From: CAVPUA01 sp963708805
GTDB taxonomy: Bacteria > Actinomycetota > Actinomycetes > Mycobacteriales > Jatrophihabitantaceae
Length of the DNA: 64,000 nt
Direction of reading: 5' to 3'
NCBI GenBank assembly: GCA_963708805.1
Contig: CAVPUA010000001.1
Span: 496,001 to 560,000 of the forward strand
The notes under the pieces: generated by a model
What the model was told of the DNA's origin: nothing
Database searches by the model: none
What the model saw: the letters and a program-made list of their open reading frames with translations, nothing else
Part shown: positions 19,935 through 30,035 of the stretch, piece by piece
How the letters are laid out: the number at the start of each line of letters is the position of its first letter
Numbering within the stretch: position 1 is the first letter of the stretch
Made by a program: the position numbers and the translations under genes

Positions 19935-20342
19935 ATGGCACGTCCGGTTCCCGAGCCGACGCCGACGAGCGCGCCGTTCTGGGCGGCGCTACGCGAGCAC
20001 CGCCTGTGCATGCAGTACTCACCGTCCGTCGGGTCGGTACGTCTTCTATCCGCGGGTGCTCGCCCCCGGCACCCTCGCCGACGACCTGGAGTGGCGAGAG
20101 CTGAGCGGTCGTGGCGTCGTCTACACGTTCACGGTCGCGACGCGCGCGACCGCCCCGGCCTGGGAGGACGCCGTGCCCCAGCTGCTCGCCGTGGTCGAAC
20201 TCGACGAGGGCCCGCGGTTGCCGACCGAGCTGGTCGACGTGGACCCCGAGGACATCCGCGTCGGGATGCGTGTGCGAGCGCGGTCTACGACGATCTGCCC
20301 GGCGAAGACGTGACCATGCTCAGGTTCGCACCCCTGCGCTGA
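19935..20342 (+). CDS. DUF35/OB-fold partner protein 1 (frameshifts)
   Basis: Zn-ribbon plus OB-fold protein of the DUF35 family, usually a partner of SCP2-type thiolases and aldolases (the ChsH2 C-terminal domain with Ltp2). Start MARPVPEPTPTSAPFWAALR; HRLCMQY begins the Zn-ribbon, whose second part is blurred by a shift near 20030, after which RYVFYPRVLAPGTLADDLEW and GRGVVYTFTVATRA are the OB-fold. A shift near 20280 leads to LPGEDVTMLRFAPLR. It is in the same frame as the thiolase with no stop in between, so a thiolase-DUF35 fusion is possible. Confidence 0.75.
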   Translation: MARPVPEPTPTSAPFWAALREHRLCMQYSPSVGSVRLLSAGARPRHPRRRPGVARAERSWRRLHVHGRDARDRPGLGGRRAPAARRGRTRRGPAVADRAGRRGPRGHPRRDACASAVYDDLPGEDVTMLRFAPLR

Positions 20343-20387
20343 CCGACGGGCCATCCGGCCGGGGCAACTGTGGAGGGATGAGCGACG

Positions 20388-20560
20388 ATGAAGTTCTGGA
20401 CCGTGGCAGGGCATGATGCGATACCCCGACGCCATCGCGGTCCCGAGCACATCGTGATGCCGCTCGAGCTGGGCGAGACCCTGGGCCACTATTGGCTGAA
20501 GGGTTTGACCTCGATGGTGTTCATCGCGGCGCAGGATGCCGGCCGGACCTGGTCCGTGGA
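20388..20560 (+). pseudogene. Fragment of an LLM-type oxidoreductase, N-terminal remnant
   Basis: GGAGGG precedes an ATG opening MKFWTVAG, the usual start of F420/flavin LLM oxidoreductases. After a frame change near 20415 the text GPEHIVMPLELGETLGHYWL and KGLTSMVFIAAQDAGRTW fits the family's loop (D/E-H-x-x-x-P) and following helix. Only about 60 residues remain before GntR 2 starts at 20610, against roughly 280-330 in a complete protein. The identification rests on a short stretch and is tentative. Confidence 0.45.
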
Positions 20561-20609
20561 AAGCGATCACACCAGCCGACCGTCTTCCGGGCCGGGTTAC
20601 GATGCGCGA

Positions 20610-21353
20610 ATGACGACCAGTGACGCGAAGAGCGGGGCCAGCCGAACCCGGTACTCCGGCGTGGCGGACGCGTTGAAGGCCGCGATCGCCGACGGTCAGT
20701 ACAGCGTCGGCTCCCGGCTGCCCACCGAGTTCGAACTCTGCCAGCAGTTCGGCGTCAGTCGCTCGACTGTCCGTCAGGCGCTGGCCGAACTGGAGTTCGC
20801 CGGGCTGGCCAAGCGTCGGCAGGGCTCGGGAACGACGGTGGTGGCCCGGACGCCGGCACCTCGGTACTCACTGTCGATCCGGTCTGACGCCGACATCCTG
20901 CGGTACGCGATGGAGACGGTGTTCGAGATCGCGGAGTCGGCGGCTCCGGTCAGCGTCATCGACAGTCGGCGACTGCGGTTGGGACCACCCAGCGGTTGGC
21001 GGGTCTGGCGCGGGCTGCGCCGGGCCACCTCCGGCGGTCCGCCGCTGGGGATCGCCCGGGTGTTCGTCCCGATCGAGTACCTCGAGACGATGACTGAGCT
21101 GGAACGTCGGCCGCATCGTCCGATCTTCGGTCCGGCGGCGGCCGAGGGCCTGACCGTGACCGCCGTCGAGCAGGACATCACCGCGATCATCCTCGACGAC
21201 GACGAGAGCGACGTGCTCGGCTCGTCACGGGGAACCCCGGCCCTGGCCATGGTGCGGCGCTACCTGTCCGGCGACCGGCTGATCGAGGTCGCCGAGACGA
21301 TGTGCCCGGCCGACCGGTTCACCTACGACCTGCGGCTGGACCGCGCGACCTGA
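20610..21353 (+). CDS. GntR-family regulator 2 (HutC/UTRA type)
   Basis: Intact 247-residue paralogue. The HTH has SRSTVRQALAELEFAG and the wing KRRQGSGTTVVART, followed by a UTRA domain starting RYSLSIRSDADILRYAME. It ends TYDLRLDRAT. The ATG at 20610 is chosen because the upstream part of the frame belongs to the LLM-like fragment. Unlike paralogues 3 and 4, I see no TTGTnCGnACAA site before it; it may be read from the upstream operon. It is one of only two clearly unbroken genes between 12.9 and 35.4 kb. It converges on the ligase gene, 8 bases away. Confidence 0.9.
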   Translation: MTTSDAKSGASRTRYSGVADALKAAIADGQYSVGSRLPTEFELCQQFGVSRSTVRQALAELEFAGLAKRRQGSGTTVVARTPAPRYSLSIRSDADILRYAMETVFEIAESAAPVSVIDSRRLRLGPPSGWRVWRGLRRATSGGPPLGIARVFVPIEYLETMTELERRPHRPIFGPAAAEGLTVTAVEQDITAIILDDDESDVLGSSRGTPALAMVRRYLSGDRLIEVAETMCPADRFTYDLRLDRAT

Positions 21354-21361
21354 CCCGCCAG

Positions 21362-23034
21362 TCAATCGCCGGCCCGCTCGGCCAGGGCGGCGAGACGCTG
21401 GGTGAGGGCCGAGCTGGTCGATCTTGCCGTTGTCGCCCCGACCCAGTGACTCGAGCAGATAGATGTGCTTGGGCACCTTGTAGCCGGCCAGCGTGACGCG
21501 CAAGCTGCCGAGCCAGTTCCGCCGGGTCGATGCGTGGCACCGGCGATCGGCTCCACCCCGGCGACGACCATCTGCCCGAGAACGTCGTGCGGCAGCCCGA
21601 TCACCGCCGCGTCGGCCACGGCCGGATGGGTCAGCAGCAGGTCCTCGACCTCGCGCGCGTAGACCTTCTCGCCGCCGGTGTTGATCACCGACGAGGCCCG
21701 GCCGTGCAGGTGCAGGACGCCGTCGGCGCCGACGCTGGCCAGGTCGCCGGTCGCGACCCACCGCTGCCCGTCGATGATCCGGAACAGCGGCGCACCGGTG
21801 CCCGCCGTCGTTGTAGTAGCCCAGAGGGGCCCGACCGCGCATGACGAGCGCTCCGACCTCGCCCGAGCCGGGCGACGACGTCGCGACCGTCCTCGTCGAC
21901 CACCCGGACGTTCGGCCCGGGCTCGAAGGTGGCGGGCTGGGCGGCCTCCGTCCGGGTCGAGCGCGACCGTCCGAGCTGCGGCGCTTCGGAAGAACCTAGG
22001 ATGTCGACGCAGATCGCGTTGGGGCAGAAACCGAGCAGGGTCGGCGCGCGTCTCGGGTCGCAGGACCATGCCGGCCGAGGTGATGAGCCGCAACGACGAC
22101 AGCGACCAGCGCCGCGGCTCGGCCCGCAGCCGCTCGACCAACGGCCGGGCGTGGGCCTCGCCGATGATCGACAGATGGGTGACCTGTTCGGCGTCGACGG
22201 TGTCGAGGACCTCGACCGGCGTCGAAGTGCGGGTGTTGCAGGAGCACGACGCTGCCGCCCGCGCCGAGCACCCCGTAGGCGGAGAATGCGGCCGCGGCGT
22301 GAACGAGCGGGCCGCACGGCAGGAACCGCGGGCGGTAGCGCTGATCCTCGGACTGCAGCCGGGCCACGCCGTCCAGGCCCTCGCGCGGGGTCGTAGCGAG
22401 TGGCGGCGGTGGCGTTGAGGATCGCGAACACGTCGTCCTGGCGCCACATCACGCCCTTCGGGAGCGCCGGTCGTGCCCCCGGTGTAGAGCAGGATCAGGT
22501 CGTCCGGACTGCGTCCCCACGGCGCACGACGCCGGCGCCCGCGTGGGCAGCGACGGACTCGCGGGCGGCGGCGGGGCGAACGGGCGGGCCCAGTCGGGGC
22601 CGACCGCCACCGAGGTCGTCGACCCAGAACCAGGTCTGCACGCCCGGGCAGGACGCCCGGGCCTGCGCGACGCGTCGCGGCGATGCTCGCCGAGAAGACG
22701 ACGCACTCCGTGTCGGAGGCGTTCCAGACGGTCGGCCAGCTCGGCCGGCGGTGTAACGGAAGTTCGTGTTCACCGGGACCAGGCCGGCCTTCAGACAGGC
22801 GAACACGCCAACCAGGAACTCCGGGCAGTTCCGGACGGCGAATCCGACCTTGGTCTGGTGGCTCAGCCCGGACTCGAGCAGCTGCCGGCGCGAATCCGTC
22901 GGCGTGCCGGTCGAACTCGGCCCAGCTCAGCCGCGTCGTCCCCCTGTGAGATGCAGGCCGCCGCCGGGCCGGGTGCGCGCGATGGTCTCCCAGACGTCGG
23001 CGATGACCCAGCGGGTGGTGGCCGCCGTCGTCAC
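21362..23034 (-). CDS. AMP-forming acyl-CoA ligase 2 (many apparent frameshifts)
   Basis: Acyl-CoA synthetase, FadD/acyl-CoA ligase superfamily. Blocks in order on the minus strand: VTTAATTRWVIADVWETIA at the GTG start, LSWAEFDRHADGF, FACLKAGLVPVNTNFRYTAG, LILLYTGGTTGAP (P-loop), LILGSSEAP-like DILGSSEAPQLG, WVATGDLASVGADGVLHLHG and INTGGEKVYAREVEDLL, then LAGYKVPKHIYLLES; GDNGKIDQ supplies the final Lys. At least eight frame changes occur, so no continuous product can be given. A CTGTCCGCACAA site lies 27 bp before the start. It probably activates a pathway acid. Confidence 0.8.
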
Positions 23035-23060
23035 CGCCCGGCCGCGTCGAACTCAGCAAG

Positions 23061-23072
23061 CTGTCCGCACAA
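23061..23072 (-). promoter_or_regulatory. GntR-type operator, acyl-CoA ligase 2 promoter
   Basis: CTGTCCGCACAA, two mismatches to TTGTnCGnACAA counting the outer base; 27 bp before the GTG at 23034. Confidence 0.5.
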
Positions 23073-23183
23073 ATGGACGATAGCGCACGTCGGTCGTCTC
23101 GGCGTCGGGCCGGTCGCCAGTTCAATGGAACGCGTAAACAGCCGCGGCGGGCAAAAAGAATCCCGCCGATCTGGTTGCAGTAT

Positions 23184-23195
23184 ATGTCCGAACAA
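23184..23195 (+). promoter_or_regulatory. GntR-type operator, ACAD promoter
   Basis: ATGTCCGAACAA, followed by ATCTAA. Read on the other strand, its flank ACATATACTGC resembles the ACATATTTTGC next to the site at 37144-37155. It lies 160 bp before the ATG at 23357. Confidence 0.65.
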
Positions 23196-23356
23196 ATCTA
23201 AGCTGACATGGATCGCGCGCCGACATCACGAGTAAGGACGAGCCATTGACGCCTGAGCTGCTCCGCGATCATTGCGCCACGATCAGGAAGCCCGGGCTGC
23301 CCGCCCGCTGCCCACCTAGTGGGCCGCCTTCCCGCGATGCACGCTGCGATGCGCGG

Positions 23357-24555
23357 ATGACCGCGCATCCGACGTCAGCACCTCGCGCGCGTGGGCTCAG
23401 CCCGGAGGCCGAGCAACTGCTCGAGGTGCTGGACAGGTGGCTGCGTCGTGATGTCGTACCAGCCGTCAACCGGATCGAACACGCTGACGAGTACCCGCAG
23501 GCGTTCGTCGAGCAGATGTGCGAGTTCGGTCTGTTCGGGGCGACGATCCCCGTCGAGTACGGCGGAATGGGGCTGGGCGCTACCGAGTACTCCGCGGTGG
23601 TCGAGCTGATCTCGACGGTGTGGATGTCACTCACCGGCGTGATCAACTCGCACCTGATGATGGCCGAGCTGATCGCGCGGTACGGCACCGAGGGCCAGCG
23701 CGCGATGTGGCTGCCCAAGCTCGCCTCGGGCGAGATGCGGGGCGGTCTCGCCCTGACCGAACCCGGCGCCGGCACCGATCTGCAGGCGATCCGCACCACT
23801 GCCGCGCGCCAGGGCGACACGTACGTCCTGCGTGGGGCCAAGACCTGGATCACCAACGCGTTCCGCGGAAACTGCCTGGCGGTGCTCGCCAAGACCGACC
23901 CGAGTGCCACGCCCGGCGCACCGGGGGATGTCGATGTTCGTGCTGCAGCGCTCGGACGGCTACGACGTCCGCACCTTGAGCAAGCTGGGCTACAAGGGTG
24001 TGGACACCGCCGAGTTCACCCTCGACGACGTCGTCGTGCCGGCCGAGCGCATCATCGGAGAACAACCCGGCCTCGGCTTCAAACAGACCGTCGGGGTGCT
24101 CGAACTCGGTCGGATCAACGTCGCGGCGCGCGGCGTCGGCATCGCGGCGGCCGCGTTGGAGGCCGCCGTGCGTTACGCCAATCAGCGCAACACGATGGGA
24201 AAACCGATCGGTGAGCACCAATCCATTCAGATCATGCTCGCCGACATGGCGTGTCAGACCGCGGCGTCTCGGCTTGCTGGTTCGTCAGGCGGCCGAGGCG
24301 TTCGATGCGAAGGAGCGCTGTGACGTGGAGGCCGGGATGGCCAAGCTGGTCGCGTCGGAGGCTGCGTTGAGCAACGCGATCAGTGCGATGCGGATCCACG
24401 GCGCGTACGGCTACTCGACCGAGTTCGAGATCGAACGCTACTTCCGGGATGCTCCGCTGCTGTGCATCGGCGAGGGAACCAACGAGATCCAACGCATCGT
24501 CATTGCCAAGGGCCTGCTGGCACGCGCGGCCACCGAACCGGGGCTGGTGATCTAA
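23357..24555 (+). CDS. Acyl-CoA dehydrogenase (two apparent frameshifts)
   Basis: Homotetramer-type ACAD, about 398 residues. Motifs: GLALTEPGAGTDLQAIRT, AKTWITNAFRG, QRNTMGKPIGEHQSIQIM, RIHGAYGYSTEFEIERYFRD and CIGEGTNEIQRIVIAKGLL; the Glu of GEGTNE is the expected catalytic base for short/medium-chain enzymes. The start is taken as ATG 23357 (MTAHPTSAP); an ATG in frame at 23246 would add an unconserved tail. Shifts at the GGGGG run 23923-23927 and near 24273. Unlike the 12.9 kb and 44 kb ACADs, it stands alone and has a complete catalytic motif. Confidence 0.9.
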
Positions 24556-24583
24556 GCCCGGCGCCTTCCGCAATCCCGTCAAT

Positions 24584-24595
24584 GTGACCGGACAA
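24584..24595 (+). promoter_or_regulatory. Half-conserved operator before thiolase 2
   Basis: GTGACCGGACAA; right half perfect, left half GTGAC as in the site at 41773-41784. It lies between the ACAD stop and the thiolase 2 promoter. Confidence 0.4.
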
Positions 24596-24725
24596 GTTCT
24601 TGATTTCGCGAGACAGCTATGGACTAATAGTTCTGATGATGGCTCGATCGGCTTGTGATTTCCTGGCTCAGTTGCCGGGAAACGCCGGCCGGAAGCATCA
24701 CGAGTTCGCACCGCCGTGAATCTAA

Positions 24726-24737
24726 TAGTCCGTACAT
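24726..24737 (+). promoter_or_regulatory. GntR-type operator, thiolase 2 operon
   Basis: TAGTCCGTACAT, a symmetric variant of the palindrome, 24 bp before the ATG at 24762; together with 24584-24595 it could allow looping or cooperative binding. Confidence 0.55.
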
Positions 24738-24761
24738 TTTGTCGACTCCAGTCGGAGCGAG

Positions 24762-25925
24762 ATGTCTCGAGCGATCCGCCGAGCGGCCATCGTCGGGCGT
24801 GTTCAACACCGCGCAGGCCCGCCGCCTGGACGGCTGGACGTCGCGGACGCTTGCTGCTCGACGCCGTGCAGGGTGCCTTGGCCCAGGCCGGACTGTCGAT
24901 CGACGACGTCGACGGAGTCAGCGCTTCGGCCCAGTCCAGCCGGCTCGTCCACGACCTGTCGGTCGGGCCGGCGTGGGTCGGTTCGCAGTTCGGCCTGGCG
25001 ATGGTGCAGGAGGCGATCGCCGCGGTCGAGTACGGCGCGGCCGAGGTCGTGGTCGTCGCCGCGGCCGAGGCCGGCGTCTACACCGACCGCGCGGCCACCG
25101 CGCCGTGGACGCGTCCGGAGAACGAGTTCGTCGCGCCCGTTCGGCCTGTTCACCGCCGCCGAGTTCGCCTTGATCGCCCGGCGTCACATGGCCGTCTACG
25201 GCACGACCCCCGAGCAACTGGCCACGGTCGCGGCGATCATCCGCAACAACGGGCATCTGAACCCCGAGGCGGTCTACTACGGACGCGGGCCGTTCAAGCC
25301 CGAGGACATCCTCGCCTCGCGCCTGGTTGCCGACCCGTTCCATCTGCTGGACTGCTCCATGACGTCGGAGGGCGGATGCGCCCTGGTGATCGCGCGGGGC
25401 GACCGGCAACGATTCGGCGACCACCGCGCCGGTTACGTGCGCGGGTTCGCGGCAGATCACTTCGGACCGGCCTACCAGTTGCCGCCGAGTTATGACCTGA
25501 GCGGCCGCCGGGGCGAGTACGACAACGGCCTGGTCGGTGCCCGTGCGGCCGAGTTGGCGTTTCGTCAGGCCGGCCTCACTCGGTCCGACGTCGATCTGCT
25601 CGAGCTGTACGACCCGTTCTCCTTCGAGGTCATCCGCCAGCTCGAAGCCTTCGGGTTCTGCGGGCCAGGGGAGGGCGGCCCGTTCGTCGCCGACGGTCAG
25701 GTCGGGCCAGCCGGCCGGTACCCGATCAACACCGACGGCGGCCTGATGTCCTTCAGCCACGCCGGCGCCAACCCGCAGATGCTGCAGCGGGCGGTGCGGG
25801 CCGTCCAGCAATTGCAGGGCAGTGCCGGCGAGCTGCAGGTGCCGGACGCGCGGGTCGCGCTGTGCAGCAGCGGCGGGGCGGGCGCGCTGTTCAACTGCGT
25901 CATGCTGCTCGGGGCAGGAGCCGTC
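24762..25925 (+). CDS. SCP2/Ltp2-type thiolase-fold protein 2 (frameshifts)
   Basis: Paralogue of the protein at 18726. Start MSRAIRRAAIVG, then after shifts near 24795 and 24850 LLDAVQGALAQAGLSIDDVD, ASAQSSRLVHDLSVGPAWVG, LDCSMTSEGGCALVIARGD, DLLELYDPFSFEVIRQLEAF and NTDGGLMSFSHAG. Another shift near 25140. The C-x-S stretch LDCSMTSEGG corresponds to the middle of the fold, not the nucleophile loop; a thiolase Cys in the usual place is not evident. It is followed by a DUF35 gene with no clear stop, as in the first pair. Likely a C-C bond-cleaving enzyme for a second side-chain step. Confidence 0.78.
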
Positions 25926-26366
25926 GTGAGCACCCCGCTGCAGGTTCCGCGTGCACGACGTCCCGCACGCTCCGCCCGACCCGGTCTCGGCCCCGTTCTG
26001 GGACGGCTGCGCGCGCGGCGAGCTGCGTTACCAGCGGTGCCGATCGTGTGGCGCGGTGGCGTTCCCGGCCACCGAGGCCTGCCGCCGCTGCCTGGGCCTG
26101 GACCTCGCCTGGCACACCAGCGCGGGCACCGGACGTCTCTACAGCTGGACCGTCGTCTGGCGGCCGGCGACTCCGGCCTTCCCTGCGCCCTACGCCCCGG
26201 CGATCGTCGATGTCGACGAGGGGTTCCAGCTGGTCACCAACCTGGTCGACGCCACCGCCGAGGAGCTCTACGTCGATCAGCCGGTCGTCGTCGCGTTCCG
26301 CGCCGTCGGCGAGCTGACCTTGCCCTACTTCACACCCGTACGTCCTCGACCCATCATCGGAGGTAA
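25926..26366 (+). CDS. DUF35/OB-fold partner protein 2 (frameshift)
   Basis: Zn-ribbon/OB-fold protein. After a start VSTPLQVP at the GTG 25926 the frame changes near 25947 into VSAPFWDGCARGELRYQRC, with the four Zn-ribbon cysteines RYQRCRSCG and ACRRCLG. The OB-fold has GTGRLYSWTVVWRPATPAF and IVDVDEGFQLVTN. The end is uncertain: the frame stays open into the next gene, and the stop at 26364-26366 is in the thiolase frame. Compared with partner 1, its Zn-ribbon is complete. It should bind thiolase 2. Confidence 0.8.
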   Translation: MSTPLQVPRARRPARSARPGLGPVLGRLRARRAALPAVPIVWRGGVPGHRGLPPLPGPGPRLAHQRGHRTSLQLDRRLAAGDSGLPCALRPGDRRCRRGVPAGHQPGRRHRRGALRRSAGRRRVPRRRRADLALLHTRTSSTHHRR

Positions 26367-26370
26367 GCCC

Positions 26371-27662
26371 ATGAACGAGGACGACCTGATCCTGATCAGC
26401 GTCGACGACCACATCGCCGAGCCGGCCGACATGTTCGACGCCCATGTCCCGGCGCGGTATCGCGAGTACACGCCGCGGGTCATGATCGAGGACGACGGCG
26501 TGCAGCAGTGGTACTACGGCGCCCTGCGCGGACGGAACATGGGCCTGAACGCCGTCGCCGGCAAGCCGCCGCGAGATGTACAACATCGACGCCACCAGCT
26601 ACGACGAGATGCGCCCCGGTTGCTTCAACGTCGACGAGCGGGTCCGCGACATGAACGCCGGCGGCCAGCTGGCCGGCCTCAACTTCCCGAACTGGACCGG
26701 TTTCTCCGGCCAGGTGCTCAACCAGGGGCCGGACCGCGACGTCAACCTGGTGATGATCAAGGCCTACAACGACTGGCACATCGACGAGTGGTGCGGCGCG
26801 CATCCCGGCCGGTTCATCCCGTGCGGCAATCCTGCCGCTCTTCGACGTCGAGGAGGCGGCGAAGGAGATCAAGCGCATCGCCGCCAAGGGTTGCCACGCG
26901 GTCACGTTCTCCGAGAACCCCGAAGCGCTGAACATGCCGAGCATCCACACCGACTACTGGTATCCGCTGTTCAAGGCGGCGTCGGAGAACAACGTCGTCC
27001 TGTGCACGCACATCGGTTCGTCCTCGCGGGCGCCGCTGCTGTCGACCGACGCCCCGCCCAGCGCCGCGATCACGGGCTCGTCGCTGATGTCGGCGTACAC
27101 GCTGCTCGAGCTGATCTGGGCGACCTTCTGGACCGACTTCCCCGACCTGCGCTTCTCGCTGACCGAGGGCGACATCGGCTGGATCCCCTACTTCCTCTGG
27201 CGGTCCGAGCACGTGGCCAACCGGCACGGCGGCTGGACGAAGGCGACGTTCCCGCCGGGCATGTCCGGCCCGAGCGACGTGTTCCGCAAGCATCTCTACG
27301 TCTGCTTCATCAGTGACAAGGTCGGCCCCCAGCTGATGGATCACTTCGACGAGGAGATGGTCTGCTGGGAGTCGGACTACCCCCACTCCGACTCGAACTG
27401 GCCGTTCGCGCCCGAGGACGTGATCGCCACGATGGGCCATCTGGGCGACGCGACGATCAATCGGATCACCCACGAGAACGCGATGCGGGCCTACTCCTTC
27501 GATCCGTTCGCGCACATCCCGAAGGAGCAGTGCCGCGCCGGGTACCTGCGCTCGCAGGCGGGTGACGTGGACGTCGTCACCCACGTGGGTCACGAGGCGG
27601 GCGAACGTGATCTGCAGGCCTGGAGTCGGATGCGCAACCGCTCCGCGTCGCCGGCCAAGTGA
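26371..27662 (+). CDS. Amidohydrolase-2 family protein C (two apparent frameshifts)
   Basis: Metal-dependent TIM-barrel hydrolase or decarboxylase with a complete-looking site: ISVDDHIAEPADMFDAHVP (D-x-H-x-x-E type), VVLCTHIGSSS (His) and VCWESDYPHSDS (Asp). GGAGG lies before the ATG. Shifts near 26572 (GKPP into EMYNIDATSYDE) and 26830 (CGNPA into LPLFDVEEAAKEI). About 430 residues, longer than proteins A and D and closer to B. Its stop overlaps the CaiB start as GTGA. Role by context: opening a ring or removing a carboxylate in the thiolase 2 operon. Confidence 0.87.
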
Positions 27663-30035
27663 CTTCTCCGTTCGCGGGCCTGCAGGTCCTGGAGGTCGCC
27701 ACCGGCATCAGCGGCCAGTACTGCGGCAAGCTGTTCGTCGACGCGGGCGCGGACGTCGTCAAACTCGAACCGGCGGGCGGCGATCCGCTGCGCCGCTGGA
27801 CGATGAGCGACGAGCCGCCGCCCGCGGGGACGACCGGGAGCGCTGTTCCAGTACCTCAACGCCGGCAAGCGTTCGGTGCTGATCGGCGACGACCACGACC
27901 TGGTCGACCGGGCCGACGTCGTCGTGCTCGACGGATCCCTCGGGTGGGGGCGCTGAGGCCATCCGCGAGCTGGCCAGCGGCCCATCCGCGGCAGGTGGTG
28001 GTCGTCGATCTCGCCGTTCGGGTTGTCCGGACCGTACGTCGACGCCGGCGTCGCGCGTGAACGAGTTCGTGCTCCAGGCGATGTGTGGCAGCGCGGCGAG
28101 CCGGGGTCTGCCGGAGGGTCGGCCGCAGCAGGCCGGCGGGCGGATCGGTGAGTGGGTGACGGGGGTGTACGCGGCCGTTGCCGCGGCCGCGGTGTCTCCG
28201 ACGGGTCGGCCGGACCGGTGAGGGCGATCTCGTCGACGTCTCGATGTATGAGTCGATGGTCAGCACAATGGGCGGGCTGGGCGCGATCTCGCGCAGCGTC
28301 CTCGGGCCGGACAGCCCGATCGGCAAACGCAGCTGTCGAGCTGCCGTCGATCGTCGCGACAGCTGACGGGCTCGTCGGGTTCTGCACCATCACCCGTCAG
28401 CAGTTCACCGATTTCCTGCTGATGATCGGCCATCCGGAGCTGATCGACGACGACGACCTGGCCAGCGTCGCCGGTCGGATGAGGCGACGCAACGAGTTCC
28501 TCGGACTTGTCGAGCCCGTGGGCGGCGCATCGGTCCACCGCCGAGATCATCGAGCTGGCGGCCAGCCTGCGCATCCCGGTCGCCCCGATCGGCACTCCGG
28601 AAACGGTCACCTCCATCGACCACTTCGCCGCGCGCGGCGTTTTCGTCGACGCCGGCGGGGCGTTTCTGCGCCCCACGGCCGCCGTATCGCAGCGACGGAG
28701 TCCGAGCTCCGCGCGCCCGGCGCGGTTGCCGACGTCGGTCGAGCACACCCGCCGGATCGACTGGTCCGCCCGTCCGACCGACGTCACCGGCGGCGACCGC
28801 ACCGACGCTGCCGCTGGCCGGCCTGCGGGTTCTCGACTTCACGGCCTTCTGGGCCGGCCCCGCCGCGACCCACCTGCTGGCCGCGCTGGGCGCCGACGTG
28901 ATCAAGCTCGAGGGGCTGCGCCGCCCGGACGGTATCCGCTACGCCGGTGGGCGTCCGGCGACCGAACCGGACTGGTGGGAAACCGGACCGCTGTTCCTCG
29001 GCTACAACACCAACAAGCGCGGAGTCACGGTCGAGCTCGGCGATGCCGACGGCGCGGAACTGGCGATCGCGCTGGCCACCCGGTGCGATCTGGTGATCGA
29101 GAACTTCTCGCCCCGGGTGATGGACAACTTCGGCCTCGACTGGGAGGTCCTGCACCGGGCCAATCCGCGGTTGGTGATGGTGCGCATGCCCGCCTTCGGC
29201 CTCGACGGCCCGTGGCGCGATCGGGTCGGATTCGCGCAGACGATGGAGCAGGCGAGCGGCATGGCCTGGATGACCGGCGAGCCGGATGGTCCTCCGCTGA
29301 TCCCACGCGGCCCGTGCGATCCGATCTCTGGCCTGCACGCCACGTTCGCGGCCCTCGCCGCGCTGCAGGTGCGCGACCGCGATCGGCGTCGGTCTGCACG
29401 TGGAGGCGACGATGGTCGAGGCGGCGCTCAACATCAGCGCGGAGGCGGTGATCGAGTTCGCGGCCTACCGCCGGGTGAACCGGCGCGACGGCAACCGGGG
29501 ACCAGGCGCGTCGCCCCAGGGGATGTACCGGTGCGCCGGCGAGGATGAATGGGTCGCGCTGGCGATCACTGACGACGATGCGTGGACCGCGCTGGTCAAG
29601 GCGCTCGGAGAGCCGGTGGCGCTCACCGTCTCGACATACGCGTCGATGGCCGGTCGGCGCGCGAACGCCGATGCGATCGATGCCGAGATCTCGGCGTGGA
29701 CGGCGACACTCCGGGCGGCGGAGGCCGAGCGGACGCTACGCGAACACGGCATGCCGGCCAGCCGGTTGCACGACGCCCAACTGCTACTCGACGATCCGCA
29801 ACTGGCCGACCGGGGGTTCTGGCAGCCCGTCACCCATCCGGTGGTCGGCACGTGCCGCCTGCTCGGCCTGCCGTTCCAGCTCGCCGGGTCGGACCGGCCG
29901 TGGCTGCGCGCGGCGGCGCCGACGCTCGGCGAGCACAATCACGAGGTGTTCTCCGAGCTGCTGGGGATGACCGACGCCGACATCGCCGAACTCGAACGGG
30001 CGGCGCTGATCGGCAACCGTCCGGCGGGTCTGTGA
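27659..30035 (+). CDS. Tandem CaiB/BaiF-type CoA transferase 2 (frameshifts in first half)
   Basis: About 790 residues with two family III CoA-transferase domains. Domain 1: VTSPFAGLQVLEVATGISGQ, ADVVKLEPAGGDPLRRW, NAGKRSVLIGDD, GEGDLVDVSMYESM. Domain 2 starts near 28803: LPLAGLRVLDFTAFWAGPAA, ADVIKLEGLRRPDGIRYAGG, GYNTNKRGVTVELGDADGAE and MPAFGLDGPWRDRVGF, with a catalytic-type Asp expected in this region. Shifts near 27838, 27950, 28010, 28190, 28330, 28520, 28690, 28795 and 29383. It starts by a GTGA overlap with the amidohydrolase and ends one base into the PadR start (TGATG). The same two-domain layout as at 15199. Confidence 0.83.
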
